Source: Acidimicrobiaceae bacterium (GTDB taxonomy: Bacteria; Actinomycetota; Acidimicrobiia; Acidimicrobiales; RAAP-2). From it: a stretch of DNA of 49,838 nt. The stretch spans positions 1 to 49,838 of the forward strand of contig DAHUZT010000112.1 of NCBI GenBank assembly GCA_027315005.1, in the 5' to 3' direction. A program made the position numbers and the translations under genes. Under the pieces are notes generated by a model. The model saw only the letters and a program-made list of their open reading frames with translations, searched no databases and was not told the DNA's origin. Shown here one piece after another: positions 49,637-49,838 of this stretch; position 1 is the stretch's first letter, and each line of letters begins with the position of its first letter.

Positions 49637-49838
49637 GTGCCCGTAAGCAAGACAGATCTGATCGCCGCGGTCGCCGCCCATACGGGAACGACCTCCACCA
49701 ACGTCGCCAGCGTGCTGAACGGTCTGGAGGACGTGGTGGTGGCGAACGTGGCCAAGGGGGAGAAGGTCACCATCACCGGCTTTGTGACCTTCGACCGCGC
49801 CCAGCGGGCGGCCCGTATGGGCCGAAACCCGCAAACCG
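49637..49838 (+). CDS. HU-family DNA-binding protein, 3' end outside window
   Basis: 67 codons are visible. The N-terminus VPVSKTDLIAAVAAHTGTTSTNVASVL and VTITGFVTFDRAQRAARMGRNPQT are typical HU (dimerisation helices and beta-arm start). Start GTG 49637 follows AAGGAGAGA. It is the second HU gene in the window; whether it also has a basic tail cannot be seen. TTGACA at 49577-49582 may be a -35 element. Confidence 0.9.
   Translation, partial: MPVSKTDLIAAVAAHTGTTSTNVASVLNGLEDVVVANVAKGEKVTITGFVTFDRAQRAARMGRNPQT

Overview
The window looks like the chromosome of a high-GC, Gram-positive (monoderm) actinobacterium, most likely of the class Acidimicrobiia. The grounds are very high GC, frequent GTG starts, F420-linked genes (FbiD/CofC and a luciferase-like oxidoreductase), a PafB-PafC pair, several acyl-CoA enzymes, and a type IV pilus system without a secretin. 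This assignment is inference from gene content; no rRNA or tRNA gene is visible.

Layout. 1-9.8 kb: two acyl-CoA synthetases, one running off the left edge; a luciferase-like monooxygenase; an ATP-grasp ligase; an isochorismatase-fold protein with a degenerate triad; dxs; and a FlK-like thioesterase. 10-12.8 kb: a tldD-tldE pair. 12.9-16.6 kb (minus strand): pilT, a fused pilM-pilN, and pilO. 16.7-18.2 kb: an FmdB-type zinc ribbon protein, moaC and a small conserved protein. 18.3-21.5 kb (minus): an operon of a prepilin-peptidase-like protein, a LuxR-type response regulator and a histidine kinase. 21.7-28.4 kb (plus): pilB, a second PilT-like ATPase with an extra N-terminal domain, pilC and the pilin pilA. 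28.4-34.7 kb: a lipid desaturase, an acyl-CoA carboxyltransferase, a CtaG-like protein and pafB-pafC. 34.8-38.7 kb: a short mobilisation-like module (MobF relaxase and VirD4/TraG-like ATPase, convergent) followed by an HU protein with a long Lys/Ala/Arg repeat tail. 38.8-49.8 kb: PIG-L deacetylase plus FbiD, an adenylate cyclase, a GH38 alpha-mannosidase, rnhB, an acyl-CoA dehydrogenase, a DMT permease, a TIGR01777-type epimerase, an alpha/beta hydrolase and the start of a second HU gene.

How it fits together. The type IV pilus genes form the main coherent system: two extension/retraction clusters flank a regulatory operon, and the assembly platform has unusual architecture (PilM-PilN fusion, MshEN-PilT fusion, PilB with two MshEN-type domains). 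The only prepilin-peptidase-like gene here has lost both expected catalytic aspartates, so pilin processing may depend on a gene elsewhere. The second notable unit is the chromosomal relaxase/coupling-protein pair with no T4SS genes and no membrane segment in the coupling protein. A KstR-like site in front of the FadD19-like synthetase suggests steroid or sterol side-chain catabolism.
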